64,000 bases of DNA from an uncultured Spirochaetales bacterium (lineage in GTDB: Bacteria > Spirochaetota > Spirochaetia > Sphaerochaetales > Sphaerochaetaceae): assembly GCA_949285785.1 (NCBI GenBank), contig CASEAG010000028.1, positions 101,161-165,160 of the forward strand. Direction: 5' to 3'. This document shows positions 8,229 through 17,072 of the stretch, piece by piece. The number at the start of each line of letters is the position of its first letter. Position 1 is the first letter of the stretch. The notes under the pieces are model-generated. The model was not told the origin of the DNA. It made no database searches and was given only the letters and a program-made list of their open reading frames with translations. Both the position numbers and the translations under genes were made by a program.

Positions 8229-9094
8229 CAGTACTCGACCTCCTTTCTTCTCAGGAATCCGCTTATCGGAAGCGTCAGTATCATGATCACGACAATCGTC
8301 ACGACACCCAACGCCGCTGCATAGCCGGCCTTCTCGTCATTGAAATAGAGCAGCTGGATGTAATATGAGAGCGAGAGAGAACCCCTGTTGGGTCCTCCGG
8401 ATGACATGGCGACGATCATGTCGTACATCTTCAGGCCGTTGATCAGGTTGATCACGACGGCGGTGGTTATCGATGGGATGAGCAGCGGCAGCGTGATGTA
8501 TCTGAACTCCTGCCAATGCCCCACTCCATCAAGACGGGCCGCCTCCCTGTACATGTCGGGTATATTCTGCAGTCCATCAAGGTATACGACCATGCACAGT
8601 CCCACATACTGCCAGGAGTTGACCAGCGTAATCAGGACAACGGCCTGTATTCCGCTCTCCATCCAGTAGACAGGCTCATGGCCGAGCATCGCAAGAATCT
8701 CGTTGAGTACACCACCCTGGTACTGGACGAAATAGTACATGATCTGCCCCATGATGAACTGTGCCACCATGATGGGTAGATACACGACGACACGCAGGAT
8801 GTTCCGTCCTTTGAACTTCATGTTCAGGTACAGGGCCAGAATCAGGCCGAAGACATTCTGAAGGAGCGTCGAACCGAAACCATAGATGATGGTGTTTCCC
8901 AGAGACCTGTAGAACAGCGGGTCGGAGAAAATGCCGATATAGTTCTCGATTCCAAGGAATGACATGCGCTGCGAATAACCGTTCCATTTGAAGAACGACA
9001 ACCGAACGGCATTGAGCAATGGTAGCACGATGAAGACAACGAGCATGAGAACAGCCGGTACTGTCATAAGCATATATTTACGGTTTCTCTTCAT
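8228..9094 (-). CDS. ABC sugar transporter permease (MalF-like)
   Basis: 288 residues, six membrane segments. The N-terminus MKRNRKYMLMTVPAVLMLVVF is typical of CUT1 MalF-type permeases. The EAA motif is YREAARLDGVGHWQEFRYI near 195. It partners the MalG-like permease immediately downstream and the binding protein upstream. A strong hairpin (9124-9150) separates it from the binding-protein gene. An oligosaccharide substrate is inferred from the GH43 and esterase genes in the same operon. Confidence 0.9.
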   Translation of the reverse strand: MKRNRKYMLMTVPAVLMLVVFIVLPLLNAVRLSFFKWNGYSQRMSFLGIENYIGIFSDPLFYRSLGNTIIYGFGSTLLQNVFGLILALYLNMKFKGRNILRVVVYLPIMVAQFIMGQIMYYFVQYQGGVLNEILAMLGHEPVYWMESGIQAVVLITLVNSWQYVGLCMVVYLDGLQNIPDMYREAARLDGVGHWQEFRYITLPLLIPSITTAVVINLINGLKMYDMIVAMSSGGPNRGSLSLSYYIQLLYFNDEKAGYAAALGVVTIVVIMILTLPISGFLRRKEVEY

Positions 9095-9123
9095 GACTCC
9101 TCCCCCGTCATGGACACAATACA

Positions 9124-9150
9124 GGCATGGCGGAGGCTATCCGCCATGCC
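9124..9150 (-). terminator. Strong hairpin between binding-protein and permease genes
   Basis: Perfect 11-bp stem (GGCATGGCGGA and its complement) with a five-base loop, with no T-run after it on the minus strand. Such intergenic hairpins after binding-protein genes usually stabilise the upstream message or lower read-through, so that the binding protein is made in excess over the permeases. Confidence 0.7.
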
Positions 9151-9161
9151 GATTAGTGGAA

Positions 9162-10433
9162 TCAGATATAAAGGTTCTGATAGTTCTCCAGCAGATATGC
9201 CTGGACTTCGTCGATTCCAGCAGGCGAATGGTCGTCGAAGAGCATGTCGGATGCGATGTCGAAGACCTGCCACATTCCGGATGGCATGTATTTCCTGTCC
9301 CAGAGGTTCTCATACAGGATGTCGGAATCGACGCATTTCTCCTGCATTTCCAGATATAGTTCGGCCTGATATCCGTCATCGTATGGAAGAGAGGATTCGA
9401 GTGCACACACATAGCCTGTGGAGGCAGTCAGTGTCGATGCGTTCTCCGGTCTTGCCATGAATTCGAGGAAGGCCTTGCTGGCTGAGACATGATCGCTGTC
9501 CTTCCAGATTCCGAAGGTGTCTCCTTCACCTACGAAGATGAACTCCTTGCCGCCATCCTGGGAAGCGAAGTTCGGGAGGAACACATAGTCCGCCTCGGGA
9601 TTGAGCGTCTTGCAGCCAACAAGGAATGATCCGCCATTTCCAATCTCGAATGCGGCCTCGCCTGCAGCGAACCGTTCGGAGATGTCCGTGTCGTTGATCG
9701 TCAGTGCATCAGGGTAGAAGTATCCTGCATCCAGCCACTGGGCGTACTGTTCGAGCAGGGCACGATAGGAATCGAAATCGTATGATCCATCCAGCATCGC
9801 ATCACTGTCCTCAGCCAGCTCACCGGGATAGGAGACGAAGGTTCCGGCGATGTTCGCCAGAAGACCGGCCTCCGAAGGATTGTTGATTGGAGTATATCCA
9901 AGTGCCTTCACCTTCTCGCAGGCTTGTGTGAAATCATCCCAGGTATGGATAGAGTACGGATCGACTCCGGCCTCTTCAAGAATGTCGCGGTTGGCAACGG
10001 TTCCTCCAACCATCAGCGAGGTCATAAGGACATAGATGCTTCCATCATCATCCCTGATGACTCCAAGCGCGGCATCCGTATAGTCCGACGCCCACGGCTC
10101 ATTCCTCAGATCCATCAGGTATTCCTTGTAACGCAGGATCGACCAGCCATGTGTCTGGAAGACGTCAGGAAGGCTGTTGGATGCCATCCTCGTCTTCATG
10201 GTGTTCTCGTAGTCGTTACCGTATTCGACAACTTCGACATTGACGCCTGACTCGGCTTCAAATGCGTTGACGAGCTCGTTGAACACCTCAGCCTGGATTC
10301 CCGTGTAGTTGACAGCAACCTCTATCGTCTGTCCGGAGATATCCTGGTCATCAGTGGATTCTGAACTTCCATTGGCAAAGCACATTGCCATTGCCACCAA
10401 CGATACCACAAAGAAAGTCAAGATTCTCTTCAT
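9162..10433 (-). CDS. Extracellular sugar-binding protein (family 1) of ABC importer
   Basis: 423 residues. The signal peptide MKRILTFFVVSLVAMAMCFA is followed by NGSSESTDDQD, a mature start common in spirochaete binding proteins. Cleavage after CFA by signal peptidase I fits better than a lipobox (MAMC has Met before Cys). The body has the family-1 pattern: LPDVFQTHGWS near 85, FAAGEAAFEIGNGG near 255 and FLEFMARPENASTLT near 330. It delivers an oligosaccharide to the permease pair. First gene of the operon; GGAGAAAAACG precedes the ATG. Confidence 0.9.
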   Translation of the reverse strand: MKRILTFFVVSLVAMAMCFANGSSESTDDQDISGQTIEVAVNYTGIQAEVFNELVNAFEAESGVNVEVVEYGNDYENTMKTRMASNSLPDVFQTHGWSILRYKEYLMDLRNEPWASDYTDAALGVIRDDDGSIYVLMTSLMVGGTVANRDILEEAGVDPYSIHTWDDFTQACEKVKALGYTPINNPSEAGLLANIAGTFVSYPGELAEDSDAMLDGSYDFDSYRALLEQYAQWLDAGYFYPDALTINDTDISERFAAGEAAFEIGNGGSFLVGCKTLNPEADYVFLPNFASQDGGKEFIFVGEGDTFGIWKDSDHVSASKAFLEFMARPENASTLTASTGYVCALESSLPYDDGYQAELYLEMQEKCVDSDILYENLWDRKYMPSGMWQVFDIASDMLFDDHSPAGIDEVQAYLLENYQNLYI

Positions 10434-10646
10434 CGTTTTTCTCCTTTGCCTGCAGTCTAGTTTTGCACTTCGGCAAGCCGCAACATCGTTTTGGAAATTT
10501 GTAAAACATTCCCAATGTCACTACATGACAGCTGAAATAAAATGAAGAGGACGGAAATCCACTTCATTCACACACACAACCTGAAATGGCGTCTTCCGGA
10601 TCTGAGTGGAAAAAAAAGCTCATCAGACACAAGACGACAGACGAAC
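10434..10646. other. Intergenic region with promoter of sugar operon and an inverted repeat
   Basis: 213 bases between the mutS2 3' end and the binding-protein start. It contains TGTCA-CTACA-TGACA at 10516-10530, an inverted repeat about 85 bases before the binding-protein ATG, which could bind the operon's ArsR-type regulator. A run of eight T on the minus strand (10610-10617) lies just past mutS2 without a convincing stem. No good -35/-10 pair was found. Confidence 0.45.
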
Positions 10647-12941
10647 TCACTCCTTCAGCATGACATAGGTCTTGCCCATCCCGCCGTCCTCGGGATTGGC
10701 GAAGTAGTAGTCCTTGACCGCATTGTGGTGCTTGAGATGTCCATGGATGCCCTGAGAGAGAATCCCGTTGCCGTATCCGTGGATGACGGAGAACGATGAA
10801 AGGGAATGGACGAGGCAGGACTCGATCTCGTCGTCTATCGCCTGCAGCGCCTCCTCCAGACGTCTTCCCCTGAGATCGAGCACGAGACTGGGCCTCCCGC
10901 TCGTGACCTTGAACGGAGACACGCTGCCCTTCTTCTCCACAGGAGCAGGCCTCAGGTCGTCATACGACAGCGTGATCTTCATCGAATCGATAGAGACCTG
11001 GTACCTGCCCTTTCCCATGTCGCGCAGGATGACACCTCGTCTGCCGAACGCTCCGCAGTAGACCTCGTCCCCGGCCTTGTAGACGACCCCGCTGTCGACT
11101 CTTCTCTTCTCCTTCGCCTCGGCGACTGCACGGTCCGCTTCGCGGCTTCTGTCCTCCATCGACGCGATGAACGCCTTCACGGCATGGGTCTTCTCGCTGG
11201 TGATCGCACCGGTGCTTACGTCCTTGACGAGCTTCTCCAGCCTTTTCCGGGTCTCCTTCATCCAGACCCTCAACTCGTCGGCACCCGTCTCCTGGAGACG
11301 GAGCTGAAGCTGTTCGAGTGCCCGGCTCTTCTCCTCCAGCTCGCCTTCGAGCTTCTCGTAGCGCTTCTTCTCCAGAGCAAGCTCGGTGACCTTCCTGTCC
11401 AGTGCACGGGACTTGCCGTTGAGCGATGCGATCAGCTGGGAGACGGACGACGATGATGTCATGTTCTCCCGCGCGCTCCTTATCACGCTTTGCGGAAGGC
11501 CCATGCGCTTGGCGATCGCTATTGCATGGCTGTCTCCGGGAAGCCCCTCGATGACGCGGAAGGTGGGCCTGTCCGTGCCTTCGTCGAACTCCATCGAGGC
11601 GTTTAGCATCATGGGGTCGGAATAAGCATGCATCTTCACCTGCGAGTAGTGGCTGGTGATGAACAGCATCGCCCCCTTCTGCTTGAAATAGTCCAGGAGA
11701 CTGTCCGTCAGGGCGGCGCCTTCGGCCGGATCCGTTCCGCTTCCTATCTCGTCGAGAAGCACCAGCGACCTGGAATCGGCACTGCGGCAGATCGAGGCGA
11801 CGTTGGCCATGTGGGATGAGAATGTGGAGAAGTTCTCCAGAATCGACTGCCCATCGCCTATGTCCGTGTACACGTCGTCGAACAAGGGAAGGCGGCTTCC
11901 CTCGTCGAAAGGAGCCCAGCCGCAGGTCTGAGAAAGCAGCACGAACAGGGCGACCGTCTTCATCGTGACGGTCTTTCCACCTGCGTTGGCACCGGATAGC
12001 ACCACGACACGCACAGGACTTTCAACGTGCAGGCTTATCGGGACGGCCTTGTCGAACAACAGGGGATGACGCGCACCGACGATCCTGATCGAGTCGGAGA
12101 ACACCGTCCTCTGTGAACGCGTCCTCTTCACGAAGAGCGCGAAGGCGTAATGGAAGTCGAACAGCGAGACGTACTCCACAAGATCCCTGAGCCTGGGGAT
12201 GACCTCTTTCACCGACGTTGACAGGTCGTGGAGGATCCTGTGCTTCATTCGCACGATCTCGTCCTGGGCAAGGGCGACGCGGTTGTTGAGGTCCACCAGT
12301 TCGAAAGGCTCGATGAAGAGCGTGGACCCCGTCGCGGACGATCCCTGTACGTAGCCTTCCATCATGCTCCTTCTGTCGCGCTTAACGGGCAGCACCACGC
12401 GTTCGTTGCGGTATACCGCCTCTCGTGATTGGAAGAGGTCGGCGTTCGAGTTCATGTACTGCTGGGTGAACGAGATCCTTCTTGCCCTCTCGCCTTCGAG
12501 CGCCTTGTACAGGGGCCTGAGCAGGGGATGCGTCTCCTTGACGCTTCCATCGGCCTCGATGGAAGAGCGGATGCTGCGGCCAAGCTCCCTGAGATCCGGT
12601 GTACACAGATCCGGATCCTCCTCGAAGCGGGAGAGGGTGTCCAGTGCACCGATGTACTGGCTCACGTCGTAAAGCATCCGCCCGTCGTAATCGACGACAT
12701 GGGCATCCTCCGCCTCGAAGAGAGGCGCAAGCGATACGAACGGATCCAGGACCACCTCGCCACGCTCGATCCGGGCGATAATCGACCCGATCCGCTCGGC
12801 ACGCGAGGCTATAACGGCCGGATCCGTGCTGAAGAGAGCCGGGGAGATGTACGCCCTGCCCTCGTCGCTCAGACAGCCTTGTCTTACGATGTCCAGAACC
12901 TTCTCGAACTCGAGATCCGCAATTGCACGCTCGCCTATCAC
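10647..12941 (-). CDS. mutS2: MutS2 (MutS-like ATPase with Smr nuclease domain)
   Basis: 764 residues, close to the family norm (about 780). MutS2 binds branched DNA or stalled, collided ribosomes and is not the mismatch-repair MutS. Visible are the MutS core/clamp, Walker A GANAGGKTVTMKT near residue 317, Walker B LVLLDEIGSGTDPAEGAAL near 390, a long coiled coil around 500-600, and the C-terminal Smr domain with LDLRG near 684 and HGYGNGIL. The start is GTG at 12941, overlapping the rsgA stop as GTGA, with AGGAAG eight bases before it. Longer upstream frames run antisense-like through rsgA. It is co-transcribed with rsgA, another ribosome-linked factor. Confidence 0.93.
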   Translation of the reverse strand: MIGERAIADLEFEKVLDIVRQGCLSDEGRAYISPALFSTDPAVIASRAERIGSIIARIERGEVVLDPFVSLAPLFEAEDAHVVDYDGRMLYDVSQYIGALDTLSRFEEDPDLCTPDLRELGRSIRSSIEADGSVKETHPLLRPLYKALEGERARRISFTQQYMNSNADLFQSREAVYRNERVVLPVKRDRRSMMEGYVQGSSATGSTLFIEPFELVDLNNRVALAQDEIVRMKHRILHDLSTSVKEVIPRLRDLVEYVSLFDFHYAFALFVKRTRSQRTVFSDSIRIVGARHPLLFDKAVPISLHVESPVRVVVLSGANAGGKTVTMKTVALFVLLSQTCGWAPFDEGSRLPLFDDVYTDIGDGQSILENFSTFSSHMANVASICRSADSRSLVLLDEIGSGTDPAEGAALTDSLLDYFKQKGAMLFITSHYSQVKMHAYSDPMMLNASMEFDEGTDRPTFRVIEGLPGDSHAIAIAKRMGLPQSVIRSARENMTSSSSVSQLIASLNGKSRALDRKVTELALEKKRYEKLEGELEEKSRALEQLQLRLQETGADELRVWMKETRKRLEKLVKDVSTGAITSEKTHAVKAFIASMEDRSREADRAVAEAKEKRRVDSGVVYKAGDEVYCGAFGRRGVILRDMGKGRYQVSIDSMKITLSYDDLRPAPVEKKGSVSPFKVTSGRPSLVLDLRGRRLEEALQAIDDEIESCLVHSLSSFSVIHGYGNGILSQGIHGHLKHHNAVKDYYFANPEDGGMGKTYVMLKE

Positions 12942-13882
12942 TGCTTGTTCTTCCTGAAACGGGTCCTCAGATAGCCGGGCTTGCGGGCCTCGAGGCTCTC
13001 CAGCATACCGAGGTAGCTTACATACCTGTCGCTGTCGACAAGGCCTTGTTCGACGGCCCTCACGACGGCGCAATCCGGTTCGTCTCGATGGGTGCATCCG
13101 CTACCATAGGCGCACATCGGAGAGAAGGCGGAGAACTCGACAAAACTGGATGCAAGGACGCTGCGCTCCTCGTATGGCACCAGAAGCTCCCTCACGCCGG
13201 GCGTGTCTATGATCCTGATGTCGTCCCTCTCGAGGTACAGCGAATGGTTGGTCGTGTGACGGCCGCGCTGGTACTTCTCGCTGATGGCCCCGGTGGTCTG
13301 CTTCTTCTCGGGATCGACGATCAGGTTGACCAGCGTGCTCTTGCCCACCCCGCTCTGGCCGACGAAGGCCGTCGTGCGTCCTCTGAGAAGCGCCTTGAGA
13401 TCCTCGATGTTCTCCCCGCTGACCGCGCTGACCGCGATTATCCTGTATCCAAGACGATGATAGAGCGCCCACCGGTCGAACTCCTCCTGGGTGAGGTCGA
13501 AGTCGCACTTGTTCATCACGATCATGACATCGCAGCCGTGGACGCATGTGATCGCCCTGTCGAGGAAACGCGGACGGAACGGCGGCTCATAGGCCGAGGT
13601 GATGATCGCCACCTGGTCCATGTTCGCCGCGATCGTCTGGTTCTTCTCGAGCTTCACGTTCCAGCGCACGAACGCGCTGGTGCGCTCGAGACGACGGGTT
13701 ATCAGGCCTTCGTCGTCGCTGTATGGAGTGAACTCCACAAGATCCCCGACCGCAAGAGGATTGTATTCGTACTCCTCAAGCGGCAGGACCTTGCCCTTTA
13801 TCCGGAGCCTGTAGTGGCAGCCGCCGTCCGCCACCCAGCCGTCGTATAGATTGTTTATTGCCTTCCTTATCTGTGCGATCAC
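12938..13882 (-). CDS. rsgA: Ribosome small-subunit-dependent GTPase RsgA
   Basis: Late 30S maturation GTPase. 314 residues, with an OB-fold start. The circularly permuted G domain has G4 (MNKCD, near 123) before G1 (GQSGVGKSTLVN, near 174) and DTPGVRE as G3. The C-terminal zinc-binding segment is CAYGSGCTHRDEPDC. I choose GTG at 13882 because a TAGACT -10 box ends exactly six bases before it and no Shine-Dalgarno exists; this implies a leaderless mRNA. The TTG at 13888 would sit upstream of the predicted transcript start. The operon continues into mutS2. Confidence 0.93.
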   Translation of the reverse strand: MIAQIRKAINNLYDGWVADGGCHYRLRIKGKVLPLEEYEYNPLAVGDLVEFTPYSDDEGLITRRLERTSAFVRWNVKLEKNQTIAANMDQVAIITSAYEPPFRPRFLDRAITCVHGCDVMIVMNKCDFDLTQEEFDRWALYHRLGYRIIAVSAVSGENIEDLKALLRGRTTAFVGQSGVGKSTLVNLIVDPEKKQTTGAISEKYQRGRHTTNHSLYLERDDIRIIDTPGVRELLVPYEERSVLASSFVEFSAFSPMCAYGSGCTHRDEPDCAVVRAVEQGLVDSDRYVSYLGMLESLEARKPGYLRTRFRKNKQ

Positions 13883-13888
13883 GCGCAA

Positions 13889-13894
13889 AGTCTA
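13889..13894 (-). promoter_or_regulatory. -10 box of leaderless rsgA transcript
   Basis: TGCTAGACT on the minus strand. TAGACT is followed by six bases and then the GTG start. No Shine-Dalgarno can fit. It decides the rsgA start. Confidence 0.55.
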
Positions 13895-13938
13895 GCACAA
13901 ATGGCCATGATGTTGACACTCTCCCCCGCATGACGTGC

Positions 13939-13944
13939 TATCCT
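13939..13944 (+). promoter_or_regulatory. -10 box of leaderless pentapeptide-gene transcript
   Basis: TGCTATCCT: TATCCT, then six bases, then the ATG. A TTGACA lies at 13913-13918, but 20 bases from the -10, which is longer than usual. The divergent rsgA promoter is only about 45 bases away. Confidence 0.5.
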
Positions 13945-13950
13945 TTGTCC

Positions 13951-14556
13951 ATGTTCGATTCGAAGATCTGCTCCTACAAGGACTGCATGAGCTACGTCAG
14001 CGCCCCATACGACACATGCTTCCACCACTCGAGCAGCCAGGAGAAGGCCATCATACTCGAGTCGCTCAGGGCCGCGCTCGAACGGCGCGACCTCGTGCGG
14101 GACGTGTCGATCATCGGCGGCGACTTCGAGGACCTGGACGTCAGGGACACCAGCATCCGCGGCTCCAACTTCTCGTTCTCTACGTTCCGTGGCTGCGACT
14201 TCTCGTCCAGCAGGGTCTCTACATGCTTCTTCGACATGTGCGTCTTCATCGACTGCCGCTTCGACGATATCCATGCACGCTATTCGGTCTTCTCAGGAGC
14301 GAACATGCGCAGGTGCACATTCTGCGGCAGCACCATGGTCAACTGCAACTTCATGGGGCTGGACAGCACGCACAACGACTTCTCCGGCAGCGACCTCTAC
14401 TTCTCCAACTTCAGCATGTCGCGCATCATCGACACCAGCTTCGAGGACTGCAACCTCAGACGTGTCAACTTCCGCGCAAGCGCGATACGCGACACCTCCT
14501 TCCGCTACTCCAATCCGGAGGAGGCCTTCTTCCAGAACGAGGAGGCGCTCAGATGA
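13951..14556 (+). CDS. Pentapeptide-repeat protein
   Basis: 201 residues. After a Cys-containing start (MFDSKICSYKDCMSYVS, with a CxxH-like FHHSS) the chain is a run of A(D/N)LXX-type repeats from about residue 60 to 190, for example GSNFSFSTFRGCDFSSS, CTFCGSTMVNCNF and TSFEDCNLRRVNF. These fold into a right-handed quadrilateral beta helix. Function is unknown; some relatives mimic DNA and protect gyrase. ATG at 13951 is chosen for its position right after a -10 box; upstream in-frame codons lie before the transcript start. Its end overlaps the next gene as ATGA, so both are co-translated. Confidence 0.85.
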   Translation: MFDSKICSYKDCMSYVSAPYDTCFHHSSSQEKAIILESLRAALERRDLVRDVSIIGGDFEDLDVRDTSIRGSNFSFSTFRGCDFSSSRVSTCFFDMCVFIDCRFDDIHARYSVFSGANMRRCTFCGSTMVNCNFMGLDSTHNDFSGSDLYFSNFSMSRIIDTSFEDCNLRRVNFRASAIRDTSFRYSNPEEAFFQNEEALR

Positions 14557-15179
14557 AGGTGTTCTGCCATTTCTGCGACATCGGCCAGGTGAACACCTAC
14601 CTGGTCACCGCCGGAGAGAGGGACTGCAAGGCGCTGGTCGTGGATCCCGGAGACCTGGACAACGGCCTGATAGAGATCATCGAGTCGCACCATCTAGAGG
14701 TCGCCGGAATCCTGGTGACGCATGACCATCTGCAGCATGTGGCGGGAATCGGCAAATACATGAAGATATACCCATGTCCGGTATACTCCTACAGAAGCCG
14801 GATCATGGGATTCTCCTCGAATATTCTCAGGGAGACATATCGCCTCGACATACAGGGTTTCAGCGTGGATGTGCTCCATGTCGCAGGCCACAGCGACGAC
14901 TCGCTGGTCTATGTCATCGGCAACGCGATCTTCACAGGCGACACCCTTGCTGCCGGACGTGTCTCCTCCACCACCTCGATGAGCGCGAAGGCCACGCTGA
15001 TACGCAACATAAACGCCAGGATCATGACATACGACGACAACTACCTCGTGTTCCCCGGCCATGGATGCCCAACGAAGATCAGAATCGAGCGGATGCTGAA
15101 CCACGACCTGCTGGAAAGCGAGGTGAGCCTAAGCGAGGATCTCTTCCAGGACCCCTCTGATCCTCCGTGGCATTCCTGA
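14553..15179 (+). CDS. Metallo-beta-lactamase-fold hydrolase with altered metal motif
   Basis: 208 residues of the glyoxalase-II/MBL fold. VVDPG near 31 starts the core. The first metal motif reads THDHLQHVAG: His57, His59 and His62 are present, but the nearly invariant Asp of HxHxDH is Gln61. Later ligands appear intact: VAGHSDDSLVY, IFTGDTLAAG and FPGHG. Loss of the second-site Asp suggests a one-metal or altered enzyme. GAGGAGG precedes the ATG, which overlaps the pentapeptide gene stop. Convergent overlap of 51 bases with the rluD-like gene. Substrate unknown. Confidence 0.85.
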   Translation: MKVFCHFCDIGQVNTYLVTAGERDCKALVVDPGDLDNGLIEIIESHHLEVAGILVTHDHLQHVAGIGKYMKIYPCPVYSYRSRIMGFSSNILRETYRLDIQGFSVDVLHVAGHSDDSLVYVIGNAIFTGDTLAAGRVSSTTSMSAKATLIRNINARIMTYDDNYLVFPGHGCPTKIRIERMLNHDLLESEVSLSEDLFQDPSDPPWHS

Positions 15180-16064
15180 ACGGAATGTCATCCTCTCTCC
15201 GGTGACCGGGTGGTCGATCGTGAGCGAGAGCGCGTGCAGACACAATCCCACGTCCTTGAAGGCGGGATCGGGCCTTGAATACAGCGGATCTCCCACTATG
15301 GGGTGTCCGATGCTCTGCATATGGACCCGGATCTGATGTGTGCGTCCGGTCTCGATGCGTACGCGGAGGAATGCATGCCCCTTTGCCTGGCGCAGGACCG
15401 TGTAGTGCGTCACTGCGCTCTTGCCCTTCCTTGAATCAGGGCTCGTGGCGAACAGCCTGCGGTCCTGTGCCTTCCTGACGATGGGAGCGTCGACCGTGCC
15501 CCTTCTCTTCGCGAACAGTCCCTTTACGACCGCTATGTAGACCTTCTCGGTGGAATGCAAGGCGAACTGGCTGCAAAGGCTCCTATGAGCCTGGGCCGTC
15601 CTGGCGATGACCATCACCCCACTTGTGTCCTTGTCCAGACGATGCACGATGCCGGGACGCGGAAGATCCATGGAGGAGACCTCCTCGTCATCCTCGTCGA
15701 TGCAGGTGCTGAAGTCCTCGCCATAGCGGTGAAGAAGTGCATTCACCAGCGTACCCGACCAGTTGCCGGCTCCTGGATGCACCACCATGCCCGCAGGCTT
15801 GTCGATGACCAGGATGCTCTCGTCCTCATAGATCACGGAAAGCGGAATGTCCTCCGGCTGGATGGAATCGAAGACCTCCTCCGTCCATGTGACGCATACA
15901 TGGTCACCGGGCCTGACGCGGAAGCTCTTCTTGACAGGCCTGCCTTCCACGATGATCGAGGTGTCGGGAAGTGAGAACACGGAACGCGGCACCAGATCTC
16001 CCGAGGCCCTGTCCACTCGCCCCTCATAGGAGCAGATGAAGCTTTCGGTACGCTGTCTGGTCAC
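15129..16064 (-). CDS. rluD: RluA/RluD-family 23S rRNA pseudouridine synthase
   Basis: Converts uridines in large-subunit rRNA to pseudouridine. 311 residues. An S4-like RNA-binding start (residues 25-85, including RVRPGDHV) is followed by the catalytic domain with HRLDKDTSGVMVIA near 155 (catalytic Asp in RLDKDTSG), and then GRTHQIRVHMQSIGHPIVGD near 245. The RluD assignment rests on the S4 domain and length; RluC or another RluA paralogue is possible. It overlaps the small membrane-protein gene upstream by four bases. Confidence 0.85.
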   Translation of the reverse strand: MTRQRTESFICSYEGRVDRASGDLVPRSVFSLPDTSIIVEGRPVKKSFRVRPGDHVCVTWTEEVFDSIQPEDIPLSVIYEDESILVIDKPAGMVVHPGAGNWSGTLVNALLHRYGEDFSTCIDEDDEEVSSMDLPRPGIVHRLDKDTSGVMVIARTAQAHRSLCSQFALHSTEKVYIAVVKGLFAKRRGTVDAPIVRKAQDRRLFATSPDSRKGKSAVTHYTVLRQAKGHAFLRVRIETGRTHQIRVHMQSIGHPIVGDPLYSRPDPAFKDVGLCLHALSLTIDHPVTGERMTFRSGMPRRIRGVLEEILA

Positions 16065-16390
16065 TCGCCCCTGACCTCCCCTATGATCCAGTCGGCAGTC
16101 GAGATCGTCAGAGACAGCCCGCCGGCCATCAGCAGCTGCCAGCCGAAGGCCTCTATCGGCGACTCGGCGCCGACCCAGCCCACATACTCCATCAGGTTCC
16201 AGGCAAGCATCGCCACGGGAAACGTGATCACCATGGAGCCGAAGAATATGCTCTCGGCACGGCGAAGCTTCATCGTCCAGATCGGGAACTCCTCCTCCCC
16301 GTAGGGCTCATAGGAGAGCTCGGCCTCGGCCATGAGCGGACTGATGGTCAAGGCTGCAATAAGGATGATGGCAAGCAGTCTTCTAGGCAT
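16061..16390 (-). CDS. Small predicted membrane protein, unknown function
   Basis: 109 residues. A signal-like hydrophobic start (LLAIILIAALTISPLMAEA) is followed by a short acidic stretch and two hydrophobic segments (SMVITFPVAMLAWNLMEYVGWVG and LLMAGGLSLTISTADWII). I do not recognise the family. It is coupled by four- and eight-base overlaps to rluD-like and yggS genes on either side, so it is real and co-translated; P83100-type spirochaete membrane proteins in this position are known only as hypotheticals. Confidence 0.65.
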   Translation of the reverse strand: MPRRLLAIILIAALTISPLMAEAELSYEPYGEEEFPIWTMKLRRAESIFFGSMVITFPVAMLAWNLMEYVGWVGAESPIEAFGWQLLMAGGLSLTISTADWIIGEVRGE

Positions 16391-17069
16391 CGTAGCTCCT
16401 CATGCCGAATATCGCGGTGCCGATGCGCACCTCGCTGCTGCCTTCGCGTATGGCAATCTCGTAGTCAGCGCTCATGCCCATGCTCAGGACCTCCAGTCCA
16501 AGCCCCATCCTGTTCAGTCTGTCGAACAGCCCCCTGGTGTACCTGAACGCGCTTGTGATCCTCTCCACATCCCCGCCGAGAGGACCGACTGTCATGAGCC
16601 CTGCCAGATGGATATGCGGGCAGTCGGCCAGATGGGCCACGGCTTCCATCAAGGAGACCTCGTCCACGAAGCCCGACTTCTGCGCCTCGCCTGAGGAGTT
16701 GATCTCGAAGAGGACGTCCATCGTCCGGCCTGTGGAGGCCAGATCGTGCTCGATCGCATCCATCAGCGGTATCGAGTCGACGCTGTCTATGCGGTCGACG
16801 AGCGGGATGACCTTTCTTACCTTGTTGCGCTGAAGATGACCTATGAGACAGAGCGTCATGCCATCCGGCCTCTGGCCGGGTGGCGGGAACTTGGCGGCGA
16901 TCTCCTGCACGCGGTTCTCGCCGAAAAGGCGCTGCCCCTGTGCATACGCCTCCATGACCGCCTCATACGGATGCGTCTTGCTCACCGCCATGAGAAGGAC
17001 CTCGCCCGCCCTGCCGCAGGCCCGGGCACAGGAGTCCACCTTGTCAAGCACACCTTTCACATCAACCAT
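16383..17069 (-). CDS. yggS: YggS/PLPBP-family pyridoxal-phosphate homeostasis protein
   Basis: 228 residues of the fold III PLP-binding barrel without a catalytic partner domain. Lys in LLMAVSKTHPYEAV near 30 forms the Schiff base with PLP. FGENRVQE near 53, CLIGHLQRNKVR near 78 and SMGMSADYEIAI near 200 are the other signatures. It buffers intracellular pyridoxal phosphate and has no known enzymatic turnover. Short cluster with rluD-like and two membrane-protein genes. Confidence 0.92.
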   Translation of the reverse strand: MVDVKGVLDKVDSCARACGRAGEVLLMAVSKTHPYEAVMEAYAQGQRLFGENRVQEIAAKFPPPGQRPDGMTLCLIGHLQRNKVRKVIPLVDRIDSVDSIPLMDAIEHDLASTGRTMDVLFEINSSGEAQKSGFVDEVSLMEAVAHLADCPHIHLAGLMTVGPLGGDVERITSAFRYTRGLFDRLNRMGLGLEVLSMGMSADYEIAIREGSSEVRIGTAIFGMRSYDA

Positions 17070-17072
17070 GGA

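Noticed and set aside
9162..10433. Lipoprotein processing of the sugar-binding protein
   Set aside because: The only Cys in the signal region is preceded by Met (AMAMC), a poor lipobox; cleavage after CFA fits better.
10647..13097. 816-residue form of MutS2
   Set aside because: The added N-terminus overlaps rsgA; the GTG at 12941 overlaps the rsgA stop with AGGAAG before it.
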